Part shown: in pieces, positions 8,992-17,513 of the stretch | How positions within the stretch are numbered: position 1 is the stretch's first letter | How the letters are laid out: each line of letters opens with the position of its first letter | Made by a program: the position numbers and the translations under genes | Assembly: GCF_000337475.1 (NCBI RefSeq) | Contig: NZ_AOIT01000025.1 | Span: 1 to 49,103 of the forward strand | Direction: 5' to 3' | Length of the DNA stretch: 49,103 nt | Source of the DNA: Natrinema limicola JCM 13563 | GTDB taxonomy: Archaea; Halobacteriota; Halobacteria; Halobacteriales; Natrialbaceae | The notes under the pieces: generated by a model | What the model was told of the DNA's origin: nothing | The model's input: the letters and a program-made list of their open reading frames with translations, nothing else | Database searches by the model: none

Positions 8992-10095
8992 TCACGCCGT
9001 TTTCCCGGCCGACCCACGGTTGCCCTCGAGTGGCGTCGCTCCGACTTCTAGCCGGCTCTCGTTGCTCGAGCGGGCCGCTATCGTGTCTCTCGTGCGTTGT
9101 GATTGGCGCTGACTCGACTGCTGTCCCTGTTCTTGTCCGGGCTCGTCGCTTCCAGACTCGGTCGTGCGCTCGTTTTTCTGTCCGAGCAGATCCGTTTCGA
9201 ACGGCTGCTCGTACGAGAGAAACTCGAGCGGAACCGTCCGCTGGACGCCACCGTAGGCCAGTGTCGCAGTGAAGTCGACTGTCAGGGTCGACCGTTCGTC
9301 GTTTCGGAGGTGTGTCACCCACCACTCGTCGAGTTTGGAGTTGTTGACCATCGCAGTGGCCTCAAGCGTTCGAGTGCTGTTAGGCCGTAACACGGTCTGT
9401 TGGCCGGCGATGCCCTGCCCGACGACGATTCCGTTGAGCCGGACCGTGTATCGAAGTTCCGTGATCGGTACCGGAAGTGGCGTCGGATTAGTCACCGTCG
9501 CCGATGCGTCGATCGGCGTTCGGGTGGCGGTGGCGGTGCCCCACTGTGCGTTCGTTTCGTTGACGGCCAGCAGCGTTTGGCCGGCTACCTGCAATCGCTG
9601 ACTCTCGTTCGTTTCGAGTGGCTCGAGCAGGTTCGTGTGAACCGTTTGGGTTCGAGTCCACTCCGTTGCCGGGAGCCGGATCCCAGCGTAGTTGACGACG
9701 ACGTCGGGTTCGACTCGAACCGTCGTCGTCTCGTTTCTGTTGACGTGGGAGGCCCACCACTCGGGGATCTCGTCGTTGTCGAGCCACGTGCTGACGGCGA
9801 CGGTCGTCTCGTCACCGTCGAGATTGATGCGGTTTTTCTCTCCCGTCGCGACTTCGATGTCGTTCATCGAAACCGTATACGAGATGTCCGCTGCGGGGCC
9901 GCCGACGCGGAGCAACAGCGCATTATCGACGGTGAGTTGCGTCTCGACTTCGGTTCGGTCGGCCGTAACGGTCCCCCAGCCGTTGTCGACCGATTCGACC
10001 TGCGGTCGGCCTACTTCGAGGACACCGTAGGCCACAGTTGCAATGAGCAGGAAGACGACGAGGAGAACTACTGCTCCCGTTCTGCGACGAACCAT
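8992..10095 (-). CDS. LEA type 2-like (WHy domain) membrane-anchored protein
   Basis: A 367-residue protein with an N-terminal membrane helix (residues 6-27, GAVVLLVVFLLIATVAYGVL) and an outer region made of two copies of a beta-sandwich unit of about 130 residues. Each copy has WGTVTADRTEVET or WGTATATRTPIDA, a stretch TVDNALLLRV or TVTNPTPLPVPI, a strand YTVSMNDIEVATGE or YTVRLNGIVVGQG, and a WWxxHxxxxE helix end (WWASHVNRNE, WWVTHLRNDE). This is the Water-stress/Hypersensitive-response fold of LEA-14-type proteins, thought to help proteins withstand desiccation. The Gln/Ser-rich C-terminal 65 residues look disordered. The duplication is clear from the sequence; the function is by family. 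Confidence 0.8.
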   Translation of the reverse strand: MVRRRTGAVVLLVVFLLIATVAYGVLEVGRPQVESVDNGWGTVTADRTEVETQLTVDNALLLRVGGPAADISYTVSMNDIEVATGEKNRINLDGDETTVAVSTWLDNDEIPEWWASHVNRNETTTVRVEPDVVVNYAGIRLPATEWTRTQTVHTNLLEPLETNESQRLQVAGQTLLAVNETNAQWGTATATRTPIDASATVTNPTPLPVPITELRYTVRLNGIVVGQGIAGQQTVLRPNSTRTLEATAMVNNSKLDEWWVTHLRNDERSTLTVDFTATLAYGGVQRTVPLEFLSYEQPFETDLLGQKNERTTESGSDEPGQEQGQQSSQRQSQRTRDTIAARSSNESRLEVGATPLEGNRGSAGKTA

Positions 10096-10329
10096 CTACC
10101 GCAAGTTCAGTGTCATCGTAATTCCGACATCGCGTTACACATTCAGGCCGTTGAAATCCACCACCCATTCGACCGATCCCGGCAAGATGGATCGCCCTCG
10201 TCCCGGTTTCTGCTGACTTTTGGGTGCATCTCGATCGGCCGTCTTTCATGCCGACCTGAAATTGGGATGTGAGTAACTATTTTTACGGGTGCCGCCCAAC
10301 GCTCGGTAGAGCCATCCGGCTCGCTCATC

Positions 10330-10995
10330 ATGAACGTCGACGAATTTGTTACTGCAAACGAACCGAAAACTGGCGGCGAGGCGTTTCAACTCGAGAACTC
10401 GACGCTGCTCGATATCGACCTCGACGGAACCGTCATGGCGAAAGCCGGCTCGATGATTGCCTACGACGGAGACATCTCGTTCACGGGGAAATCGTCCGCC
10501 GAAGGCGGCATTACGGGATTCATAAAGGAGAAAGCGACGGGAGAGGGAACGCCGGTGATGGAAGCGACCGGCACCGGCCACCTCTATCTGGCGGATCAGG
10601 AGAAGAAGATTCAACTCCTCGAACTCGATACCGGTCAGTCGATTTCGGTCAACGGCAACGACGTTCTCGCGTTCGAGTCGAGTGTGAACTACGAAATCCG
10701 GACGATCAAGAGCATCGCAGGCTTTTCGGCCGGCGGCATGACCAACGTCTTCCTCGAGGGACCCGGCAGCGTCGCGATCACGACCCACGGCGAGCCGCTG
10801 GTTTTACGCCCGCCGGTTCGCACCGATCCCAGCGCGACCGTCGCCTGGAGCGACACGACACCCGGCAGCCACGTCGACAGCGCGCTCTCGAACATGATCG
10901 GCCAGTCCTCCGATGAGACCTACCAACTCGAGTTTACGGGCTCGGAGGGGTTCGTGGTCGTCCAGCCCTTCGAGGAACGCGGGCCACAGCAGTAG
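10330..10995 (+). CDS. AIM24 family protein
   Basis: A 221-residue beta-rich protein of the TIGR00266/AIM24 family. Recognisable blocks are VMAKAGSMIAYDGDISF, ATGTGHLYLADQEKKIQLL, LAFESSVNYEIR and SAGGMTNVFLEGPGSVAITT. The family forms a single-domain jelly-roll-like fold found in bacteria, archaea and mitochondria, with no agreed biochemical role. No signal peptide is visible. A T-rich TATA-like box (TATTTTTACG, about 10278-10287) gives an expected leader of roughly 20 bases. It is alone on its strand. Confidence 0.9.
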   Translation: MNVDEFVTANEPKTGGEAFQLENSTLLDIDLDGTVMAKAGSMIAYDGDISFTGKSSAEGGITGFIKEKATGEGTPVMEATGTGHLYLADQEKKIQLLELDTGQSISVNGNDVLAFESSVNYEIRTIKSIAGFSAGGMTNVFLEGPGSVAITTHGEPLVLRPPVRTDPSATVAWSDTTPGSHVDSALSNMIGQSSDETYQLEFTGSEGFVVVQPFEERGPQQ

Positions 10996-11069
10996 CAGGC
11001 AGTACTGTCATCTGAACGGACGGCGGAGACGATCACCAGCCCATCTAGTTTACCTTTCAGGATGCCGTC

Positions 11070-11734
11070 ATGAGACGACAAGCCTTGGGCGCGATTTCAG
11101 CCACCCTCGCACTGACGCACCTCTAGATCGCCATCTGATGGCCGACCGATCTCCTCGCTCAGTTTGCACCGGCCACGCTTCGAACGCTATCGACGCTCTG
11201 AACCGTGGGCGTGACCGGTCTCGCAGTCCTTTGTGCATCGTTTCTGCTCGTGTTGGGGGCCGAGACCGCCGAGAAAGACGTCCCGAGAGCGTTCGCGATC
11301 GCAGTGCAGTTTAGCTGTGTCGCAGTCGCCCTCGAATACCTGTCGACGCCCGCTACGAATGGAAAGCAGGCCAGGCCAGTTCGCGGGCACTGAACGAGAG
11401 ATCGAGGTGCGGGAATCTGGCTAACGGCCACCCAGTCGTTTTTCGCGATCGGCTCTCTCCTTCGGTTCGAAACCCCCGTCCGGGAAGCGTTCGTCCTGCT
11501 TGGATCGTTCCTCTTGCAGGTCGTCCTCGAGGTTCGCATCATCCGTAATACGCTCTCGGTCCCGGTCTCGGGGACGGACCTATTCGCGACTACAGCGTGC
11601 TCTACGTCGTGCTCGGAACGGCGCTGTTCGTCAGTCGTCGGCGATCGGTCGGTCGCCTCGTCTGGACGACGGCGGGGACGGTCAGCGATGCAATGCCGAT
11701 CCGAGAGGAGCGTCCACACGCCCTCGACGACTGA
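11070..11734 (+). pseudogene. Decayed multi-helix membrane protein gene
   Basis: The pieces read as one former gene. ATG 11070 begins MRRQALGAISATLALTHL and stops. After a frame change, LLAQFAPATLRTLSTL is followed by an in-frame TGA (about 11203) and then VGVTGLAVLCASFLLVLGAE, up to a second in-frame TGA (11391-11393). The same frame resumes with FFAIGSLLRFETPVREAFVL and LEVRIIRNTLSV. A last frame change near 11585 leads to DYSVLYVVLGTALFVSRRRS and ends at 11732-11734. The hydrophobic stretches look like four membrane helices. GTTTAC at about 11047 would be its promoter. I do not recognise the family. Confidence 0.5.
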
Positions 11735-11859
11735 GACGGATTCCTGCCAGTCAGTGCCGGCCGCGACCGCCCTGCGGGTCCACCGGGACACAGTGACAGT
11801 AACCCGTATGACGTGTCGGCCATAGATCGACAATCGTCGGGACAGTAGTACCACTATCG

Positions 11860-12597
11860 ATGCTCTCGATTGGTGCACCGCGCGCTGACACCGCGGCCGT
11901 CGCCGTGGCTACGGTCGCCCTCACGTTGCCCCATCTCTTCGCCGGCCGACTCGGCGTCAGCGGTCGGATCCCCCGGAGCCGATGGCTGTCGATCGCCGGC
12001 GGCGTCTCGATCGCGTACGTCTTCGTCCATCTCCTGCCGGATATCGGGGAGGCCGCGGCGACGCTCGCGGAACACAGGTACTTGACCGCCTTCGCCGAAC
12101 ATCACGGCTATCTGATCGCGCTGTTCGGATTCGCCACTTTCTATGGCCTCGAGCAACTCGCCCGTCGATCGAACGCCGATCCGGACGACCCCGAGCCAGC
12201 CGGCAACGGCATCTTCTGGATTCACGTCGGCTCGTTTGCCGCCTACAATGCGATCGTTGGCTCCCTGCTGTGGGATCGCGAACTCGGGAGTCTGCTCCTG
12301 TTTTCGGTTGCAATGGCGTTGCACTTCGTCGTCACCGACGACGGTCTCCGCGCACATCACGGCCAGTCGTACCACCGTCGTGGCCGGTGGCTACTCGCGG
12401 CGGCGGTGATCGTTGGGGCCGTCGCTGGCGCTGCCCTCGAGAACGTCGACTTCCTCATTGCGGTGCTCGTCCCGTTTCTCGCCGGTGGGATCATCCTCAA
12501 TGTGATCAAAGAGGAGTTGCCAGTCGATCGCGAGAGTCGCTTCTGGGCGTTCGCCGTCGGTGCGGCGGGCTACGCTGCGCTGTTGCTGTTCGTCTAA
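11860..12597 (+). CDS. ZIP-like integral membrane protein
   Basis: A 245-residue protein with about seven or eight hydrophobic helices. The segment SIAGGVSIAYVFVHLLPDIGE resembles ZIP metal transporters, in which a His-Leu-x-Pro-(D/E) motif sits in a metal-binding helix, and MALHFVVTDDGLR plus HHGQSYHRRG give further His-rich loops. Haloarchaeal homologues are usually left as membrane proteins of unknown function, so metal transport is an inference from the motif. It lies just downstream of a broken membrane-protein gene on the same strand. Confidence 0.6.
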   Translation: MLSIGAPRADTAAVAVATVALTLPHLFAGRLGVSGRIPRSRWLSIAGGVSIAYVFVHLLPDIGEAAATLAEHRYLTAFAEHHGYLIALFGFATFYGLEQLARRSNADPDDPEPAGNGIFWIHVGSFAAYNAIVGSLLWDRELGSLLLFSVAMALHFVVTDDGLRAHHGQSYHRRGRWLLAAAVIVGAVAGAALENVDFLIAVLVPFLAGGIILNVIKEELPVDRESRFWAFAVGAAGYAALLLFV

Positions 12598-12685
12598 TTC
12601 AAGTTAATATGGACCCGTTCGGACCGTACTCCTCATCGGCAGATTCGAGCGGGAGCGTTTTGTCGGTTCGGTATAATCTCCTGCT

Positions 12686-13126
12686 ATGAGACTCCGGCCG
12701 CGCCGCCCTCAGCAGTTCCGGCTCGCGGACTCTGCCCAGCAGATCGTCGGCGGGTTCCTGCTCGCAGGTCCGTTCGTGGTCACTGCGGAGGTCTGGGACC
12801 TCGCGGAGAACATGTCCCTCACCAAGGCACTGATCATCGTCGCTATCGTCTTCGCGATCGGGTACGCGGCGCTGTACAAGGCGGATACGACTCGCGACGC
12901 CGACGACGAACAGGAGGTCGCCGGAATTCCGATCCGCTTTATCTCACTGATGGTCGTCACGTTCGGCTCCGTGACCGTCCTCGCGTTGCTCTTCGGGGCT
13001 CCGGAGACCTTTCTCGAGACCGAGACGACCGGCCACCGTGCGGTGATTACGTTCAAAGCCGTCACCGTCGGCGCGGTCTTCAGTGTCGTCGGCGCGGCGA
13101 CGGCCGACAGCATCTTCGCGAAGTAG
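12686..13126 (+). CDS. DUF2391 family membrane protein
   Basis: A 146-residue protein with four predicted membrane helices. The first helix region is QQIVGGFLLAGPFVVTAEVW, the hallmark of the DUF2391/TIGR02587 putative integral membrane proteins; the later helices are KALIIVAIVFAIGYAALY, FISLMVVTFGSVTVLALLFG and ITFKAVTVGAVFSVVGAATA. No function is known for the family. It starts 88 bases after the ZIP-like gene, so the two may be cotranscribed, though a separate promoter region with a T-rich stretch lies near 12657. Confidence 0.85.
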   Translation: MRLRPRRPQQFRLADSAQQIVGGFLLAGPFVVTAEVWDLAENMSLTKALIIVAIVFAIGYAALYKADTTRDADDEQEVAGIPIRFISLMVVTFGSVTVLALLFGAPETFLETETTGHRAVITFKAVTVGAVFSVVGAATADSIFAK

Positions 13127-13270
13127 CGCCGTTCACCGGTCCACGACCGGACCCCTGTCCGTCGCGGACGCAACGGCATCGACGTCACGGATGAGGTAAA
13201 TGCGGCCACTGGTGTTCGCACACCGAAGCGTCCCGAAGTTTGACGGAACTTACCCACGAATCACAGCGAC

Positions 13271-14530
13271 GTGACCGATCCTGTCGCTGCCCCGCTTCAA
13301 CTGTTGGTGTTTCGGGTGACGATCGCGTTCGGGATCGGCGCGCTCATCGGACTCGAGCGCGAACAAAGCGAGTCAGGCGGCACGTTCGCTGGGAGTCGCA
13401 CGTTTCCGCTGTTCGCGCTCTATGGTGCGCTCGTCCAGGCGTTTTTCCCGACGCTGCTTCCGATCGCAGTCGGGACGCTCGTGGTGCCGCTGACGGTGGC
13501 GTATCTCGGCAAGATCTGGTTCGAAGGTGATATCGGGCTCACGACGGTGATGGCCGTGCTACTGACCGTCATCCTAGGTGCACTGACGACCCATTCGGAA
13601 CGAGGGGCGATTCTGGCCGTCGTCGTCGGCGGTGTCATCACAGTCTTGCTCTCTGCAAAGGGACCCATTCATGACTTCGTCGACCGGATTGGCGAGGCCG
13701 AACGCCGCGCGTCGATCAAGTTCATTCTCGTCGTGTTGGTCGTCTTTCCGCTCCTTCCCGATCGGGAACTCGACGTCGCGCTCGGGCTCAATCCACAGTT
13801 CATCTGGCTCATGGTCGTGTTCGTCACCGGACTGAGCTTCGCCGCCTACGTTTTGAGTCGGACGATCGGGACGGAACGGGGGATCGCACTGACCGGTATC
13901 CTGGGCGGGTTCGTCTCCTCGACCGCGACGACGGTGTCGATGGCTGAACGCGCGAGCGCGGACCGCTCCCTCTCCCAACTCTGTGCGTTCTCGACGATCG
14001 TCGCGTCGATCGTCATGTTTCCGCGGGCACTCATCGAAGTCGCCGTCGTCAACCGGAATCTGCTGCCACACGTCGCCGTTCCGCTGGCCGTGATGACGGC
14101 CCTTGGCGCGACCATCGCCGCCGTCGTCTACTGGCGAGCGACCACGAAGCGAGACGAGGAGGCCAAAACCGACCTCACGAACCCGTTTCAGTTGCGCCCG
14201 GCGCTGTTTTTCGGTGCCGTCTTCGCAGCCGTCCTGCTGGTCTCCGAGTCCGCACACTCCCTGCTCGGCGAATCGGGAGTCTACGCGACCGCGTTCGTCT
14301 CCGGCCTCGCCGATGTCGACGCGATCACGCTCACGCTGAGCAGGCTCGCAGCCGACGGGACGATCTCAAACCACGTTGCCGCAACGGGAATCGTCATCGG
14401 CGCGATCGCGAACACTATCGTGAAAGCTGGTCTCGCGTGGGTGATTGGGACCCACGAACTCGGTCGCGTCGTGACTGCTGGCCTCGGTGCCGTGTCGGCG
14501 GTCGGATTCCTCGTCGTCCTGTTCGTGTGA
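13271..14530 (+). CDS. MgtC/SapB family protein with DUF4010 domain
   Basis: A 419-residue membrane protein starting at GTG 13271. Residues 10-130 form the MgtC/SapB N-terminal domain, with FGIGALIGLEREQSESGG as its signature, in four helices. The C-terminal two thirds is a DUF4010 domain with several more helices, including ALTGILGGFVSSTATTVSMA and YATAFVSGLADVDAITLTLS. Bacterial MgtC inhibits the F-type ATP synthase and is linked to low-Mg adaptation; the fused form has no established role. Its TGA at 14528-14530 directly abuts the right end of the tnpB element, so any downstream sequence was displaced by that insertion. Confidence 0.87.
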   Translation: MTDPVAAPLQLLVFRVTIAFGIGALIGLEREQSESGGTFAGSRTFPLFALYGALVQAFFPTLLPIAVGTLVVPLTVAYLGKIWFEGDIGLTTVMAVLLTVILGALTTHSERGAILAVVVGGVITVLLSAKGPIHDFVDRIGEAERRASIKFILVVLVVFPLLPDRELDVALGLNPQFIWLMVVFVTGLSFAAYVLSRTIGTERGIALTGILGGFVSSTATTVSMAERASADRSLSQLCAFSTIVASIVMFPRALIEVAVVNRNLLPHVAVPLAVMTALGATIAAVVYWRATTKRDEEAKTDLTNPFQLRPALFFGAVFAAVLLVSESAHSLLGESGVYATAFVSGLADVDAITLTLSRLAADGTISNHVAATGIVIGAIANTIVKAGLAWVIGTHELGRVVTAGLGAVSAVGFLVVLFV

Positions 14531-14700
14531 ATCGCCTCGGGGCTTGACCCCGAGGCTTCCTGATTCTACGACGTTGTCAGACTCCGTCTGACAGCCTGTC
14601 GAGGTTCCCTCGACAAACGCGCTTTGCAGACACGCGCTGAAAGCCAGCGGTGTCCGTAGGGAGCGCAGTCTCCACAGGCGTGTCTTCGGGCCATCCCAGC
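14531..14700 (-). ncRNA. Putative omega RNA (TnpB guide RNA scaffold)
   Basis: By analogy with characterised TnpB systems, the right-end transcript spanning the 3' end of tnpB and the element terminus forms the guide scaffold. Here it would end with the hairpin at 14534-14556, and the guide would be the flanking bases just outside the element (about 14530 down to 14515, the antisense of the end of the MgtC-family gene). Only the end hairpin and position support this; the 5' limit is a guess. Confidence 0.45.
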
Positions 14701-15782
14701 CCTAACTCAGAAAAGCCGCGTTGCAAGACGTTCATCGCCGCGTTCGCATCCCTACCCGTCTCAAACCCACAAGACGGACACGAGTGTTCACGAACCCAGA
14801 TTGGTTTCGCAGTCTCCACGCCACACTTCGCACACTCTTTTGTTGTTCCAGCGGCTTCAACCTGTACGGCGTAAGTGCCGTACAAGTCGCCCTTGTATTC
14901 GAGGAGCGTAATGAACTGTCGCCACGCAGCATCCTGCTTGTTCCGAGCATTCCCGTTGCCCTGAAGCATCCCAGATACGTTCAAGTCTTCCACGAACACG
15001 GCATCGTACTCCTTGACTAGCCATGTCGTGATTTTGTGCTGGTAGTCCAGTACTTTTCGCTGAATCTTCCGCTTGACCTTGGCGACTTTTCGGCGTTGTT
15101 TCTCGTAGTTGTTCGACCCGTGTTCTTTCCGAGAGAGTTTGCGTTGCTCGCGGCGCAATCGCTCGTATTCGTCTTCGAGGTCGAGCCAGTCCACAGTCTT
15201 CCCGTCGCTGGTGTGGATGTAGTTCTGGATGCCGAGATCAATGCCCACGCTATTGCTCGCATCGAGCGTGTCCAACGCGGGTTTCTCAGGAACGTGTTCG
15301 TCGTCTGTTTCGAGGCTGAATGAGACGAACCACTCACCCGTCGTCTCCTTTTTCAAGGTGACTTCTTTGATGGTGGCGTGGTCGGGGAGTGGTCGGTGGT
15401 AGCGGATTTTCACCCAGCCGATTTTGCTGAAGCGGACGTATGCAAACCCGTCTCGGCCCCTCTTGTTATCGAGGTCGAAGCCTGACTGGTTGTACGTGAC
15501 ACTTTGGTACTCGCTGGGCGATTGCCGCTTGAGCCGACCGACGTTGTACCCTTTCTCTTTCTTCTTGCGAAGGTTCGAGAGGTTATCGTGGAAGCGTGCG
15601 ACGGTGGCTTGCGCGGCTTTAGAGTGAAGCTCCGCAAACACAGACCATCGGCACTTCCACTCTGGGAGTTTGTTGTTTTGCTGGTATTCGCTTGGTTTGT
15701 CGTCTTTGGGACTGTTGGTGTAGTCCCATTTGACGTGGTTGTAGAGTTGGCGATGAATGTCGATGTGATGTTCAGCAGCCAT
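14577..15782 (-). CDS. tnpB: TnpB, RNA-guided endonuclease of an IS1341-type element
   Basis: A 401-residue TnpB. The RuvC catalytic residues are in SVGIDLGIQN (Asp), AVFVEDLNVSG (Glu) and GRDANAAMNVL (Asp); the zinc ribbon is CAKCGVE...CPSCG. The family cuts DNA next to a short target-adjacent motif under guidance of omega RNA. Reading upstream of the ATG at 15782, homology to TnpB N-termini continues (AIEHSHRYRAYPSDEVA) for about 16-24 codons up to a TAG at 15855-15857, without any ATG, GTG or TTG. ATC at 15828-15830 sits where a start codon would be expected, so the protein is probably N-terminally truncated or the gene is untranslated. Otherwise the nuclease domain is complete. Confidence 0.88.
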   Translation of the reverse strand: MAAEHHIDIHRQLYNHVKWDYTNSPKDDKPSEYQQNNKLPEWKCRWSVFAELHSKAAQATVARFHDNLSNLRKKKEKGYNVGRLKRQSPSEYQSVTYNQSGFDLDNKRGRDGFAYVRFSKIGWVKIRYHRPLPDHATIKEVTLKKETTGEWFVSFSLETDDEHVPEKPALDTLDASNSVGIDLGIQNYIHTSDGKTVDWLDLEDEYERLRREQRKLSRKEHGSNNYEKQRRKVAKVKRKIQRKVLDYQHKITTWLVKEYDAVFVEDLNVSGMLQGNGNARNKQDAAWRQFITLLEYKGDLYGTYAVQVEAAGTTKECAKCGVETAKPIWVREHSCPSCGFETGRDANAAMNVLQRGFSELGLGWPEDTPVETALPTDTAGFQRVSAKRVCRGNLDRLSDGV

Positions 15783-15954
15783 CGCTACCTCGTCGCTTGG
15801 GTAGGCGCGGTAACGGTGGCTGTGTTCGATCGCTGTCTGTGTGTTTGGATGTGTCTACTTAATTATTTGTATCGGGATTGCCTATCGGATTCATCCCCGA
15901 GGTCAAGCCTCGGGGTATTCTCCTATGCCGCTTGATAAACGACCACACGATCGG

Positions 15955-16413
15955 CTACGTCGACGTGGTCCGGCCGGTCATCGTGTCGATCTCGAACTCG
16001 AGGATGCGGATCTCGATCTCGTCGATGTTCTCGTCGAAGACGCGAATGGGTGCGAACTGTCGGTTGATTTCGGCCGTATCGAACCGGTCGTACTCCGAGT
16101 CCGGAATTTCGGAGAGCTGACCGGTGACCATAGCGCTCCAGGAGTCGATCTCGCGCGGATCGTCGGTCGTTTCCGTCCCGTAGCAGACGTAACATGCCGT
16201 CTCGGTCGCCTCGAGGAACGCCTGTTTTCGGCTCCCGTCGGTGACGCCGAGCCGGAAGTAGAGCCCGTCACCGTCGTAGTAGTGTGCAAGCGGGATGGCA
16301 TAACTCTCGTCGTCTTTCGAGAGCGAGAGGGTGCCGGTCTCAGCCGTTCGTAGCCGCTCTTCGATCGCCGACTCGTCGATGCCGAACGTGTACGCGTAGT
16401 CGATGTGTTTCAT
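15955..16413 (-). CDS. Pyridoxamine 5'-phosphate oxidase family flavoprotein
   Basis: A 152-residue split-barrel protein, starting at the ATG at 16411-16413 (MKHIDYAYTFGIDESAIEER); the frame is open upstream to 16527, but that part has no family similarity. GTLSLSKDDESYAIPLAHYY is the usual first pair of strands of NimA-like flavin reductases, followed by YFRLGVTDGSRKQAFLEATE. A CCTATAG box lies about 45 bases upstream. The C-terminal helix EIRILEFEIDTMTG completes the barrel. The substrate is unknown. It is the third member of this superfamily in the window, convergent with the MgtC-family gene across the tnpB element. Confidence 0.8.
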   Translation of the reverse strand: MKHIDYAYTFGIDESAIEERLRTAETGTLSLSKDDESYAIPLAHYYDGDGLYFRLGVTDGSRKQAFLEATETACYVCYGTETTDDPREIDSWSAMVTGQLSEIPDSEYDRFDTAEINRQFAPIRVFDENIDEIEIRILEFEIDTMTGRTTST

Positions 16414-16526
16414 CAGCGGGAGAAGGGTAGGGATACGTACACGGCCGCGGGCTATAGGTGTTCGCTCCGCCGTGTCGGTTCCGCACGGCTGTGTCGTTAT
16501 CGTGGGATCGGAACTCCTCTCGATCA

Positions 16527-17390
16527 CTAGAGGTACGAGTCGTCGTACGATTCCTCGGACCGCTCTGCGTGGGAGTTTCCACAGTCGTTACACTCGAGGC
16601 GATCCATGTTGTTCATCGAGACCGCGAGCGAGCCGCAGTTCGCACAGTAGAAGCCGTGCCGTTCGGTGTGGGTGACATCCTCGTAGGTCGCGAAAAACGG
16701 CGCTGCGGTGCCGGACTCCGCCTCGTCGCGGGCGATGTACGCCGTCGTTCCGTCGTCGGTTGTCGTCAGTTGCCCGCCAATTCGTTTCGTTTCGGGAAAT
16801 TCCTCGTCTGCTGTGTCCACCCCTGTCGAATCAGGGCGAGTCGCGCCGACGTCCGGCTCCGTGTAGACGGAGTTGACGACCGACTCATCGGCGATCTCGA
16901 CCCGCCGGTCGCCGTCGTGCTCGAGGCCGAACCGTTCGACGAAGTCGTGACCCTCCGTGTTGGCCTCGAGGACGGTGACACAGATGTGTTCGGCCCCGCG
17001 GTCGCGGAGGGTCTCGATCGCGGTCTCGTACAGTTCGGTGCCGATGCCTTTCCCTCTGTGTTCCGGATCGACGAACAGCCACCTGATCTCGCCCCAGCCG
17101 TCCTCGAGTCGTCCGTCGACGAACAGCCACCTGATCTCGCCCCAGCCGTCCTCGAGTCGTCCGTCGACGAACCCGGTGATGGTCGTGTCCTCGATCTCCG
17201 AACTGGTTTCGGCGACCTGCAGCAGGGTTTCCTCGTCCTCGCGTTTGTCGGTGACGGCCTCATCGGCGAACTGGTCGTCGACCAGCCCGTCGATCTGTGC
17301 CGGACTGAGCCTGAACGAGGCCGTCAGCGAACTGTCGACGACCTCACGAATCCGGTCGGCCGCTGCCGGTGTTGGTTCCCGAATCTCCAT
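16527..17390 (-). CDS. GNAT N-acetyltransferase with C-terminal DUF5816-like zinc ribbon
   Basis: A 287-residue protein starting at the ATG at 17388-17390 (MEIREPTPAAADRIREVV). The N-terminal 150 residues are a GNAT fold. The acetyl-CoA pyrophosphate loop is PEHRGKGIGTELYETA. Just before it, a 16-residue strand unit (VDGRLEDGWGEIRWLF) occurs twice in tandem because of a perfect 48-bp DNA duplication, which lengthens the central sheet region. The C-terminal part (HGFYCANCGSLAVSM...LECNDCGNSHAERSEESYDD) is a four-cysteine zinc ribbon typical of DUF5816. The acetyl acceptor is unknown. The duplication may weaken or alter the enzyme. Confidence 0.85.
   Translation of the reverse strand: MEIREPTPAAADRIREVVDSSLTASFRLSPAQIDGLVDDQFADEAVTDKREDEETLLQVAETSSEIEDTTITGFVDGRLEDGWGEIRWLFVDGRLEDGWGEIRWLFVDPEHRGKGIGTELYETAIETLRDRGAEHICVTVLEANTEGHDFVERFGLEHDGDRRVEIADESVVNSVYTEPDVGATRPDSTGVDTADEEFPETKRIGGQLTTTDDGTTAYIARDEAESGTAAPFFATYEDVTHTERHGFYCANCGSLAVSMNNMDRLECNDCGNSHAERSEESYDDSYL
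17068..17163. repeat. Perfect 48-bp tandem duplication
   Basis: Units 17068-17115 and 17116-17163 are identical, followed by the start of a third unit (tcgacgaac) at 17164. The unit is a multiple of three, so the acetyltransferase frame is kept. Identity at every base suggests a very recent event, or an assembly artefact. Confidence 0.9.
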
Positions 17391-17513
17391 AGCGAATGCC
17401 CGGCATCGACGCGGATAAGATGGCTGCCGGCGGAGCCATGCGGCCACCTCCTCTGATTCGAACCTTCTCCGTCGGGTGGGTGACATGCGCCCAGAGTGCC
17501 GACGCGGCTCGAG

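Larger units (their letters stand above)
14531..15936 (-). mobile_element. IS1341-type (IS200/IS605 group) element, tnpB only
   Basis: The element runs from the base after the MgtC-family stop to about 15936, only 18 bases before the stop of the convergent flavoprotein gene. Both ends carry subterminal hairpins of related sequence: GCCTCGGGG-cttga-CCCCGAGGC at 14534-14556 and CCCCGAGG-tcaag-CCTCGGGG at 15895-15915. There is no tnpA (Y1 transposase). The exact ends are inferred from the hairpins and the flanking genes and could be off by a few bases. Confidence 0.75.

Noticed and set aside
11450-11480. CGGTTCGAAACCCCCG, a T-arm-like sequence
   Set aside because: No other tRNA arms nearby; it belongs to the decayed membrane-protein frame (LRFETPV).
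17430-17480. GGTTCGAATC on the minus strand, resembling a tRNA T-loop
   Set aside because: The flanking bases do not form T-stem, acceptor stem or anticodon arm; it lies beside the acetyltransferase start.
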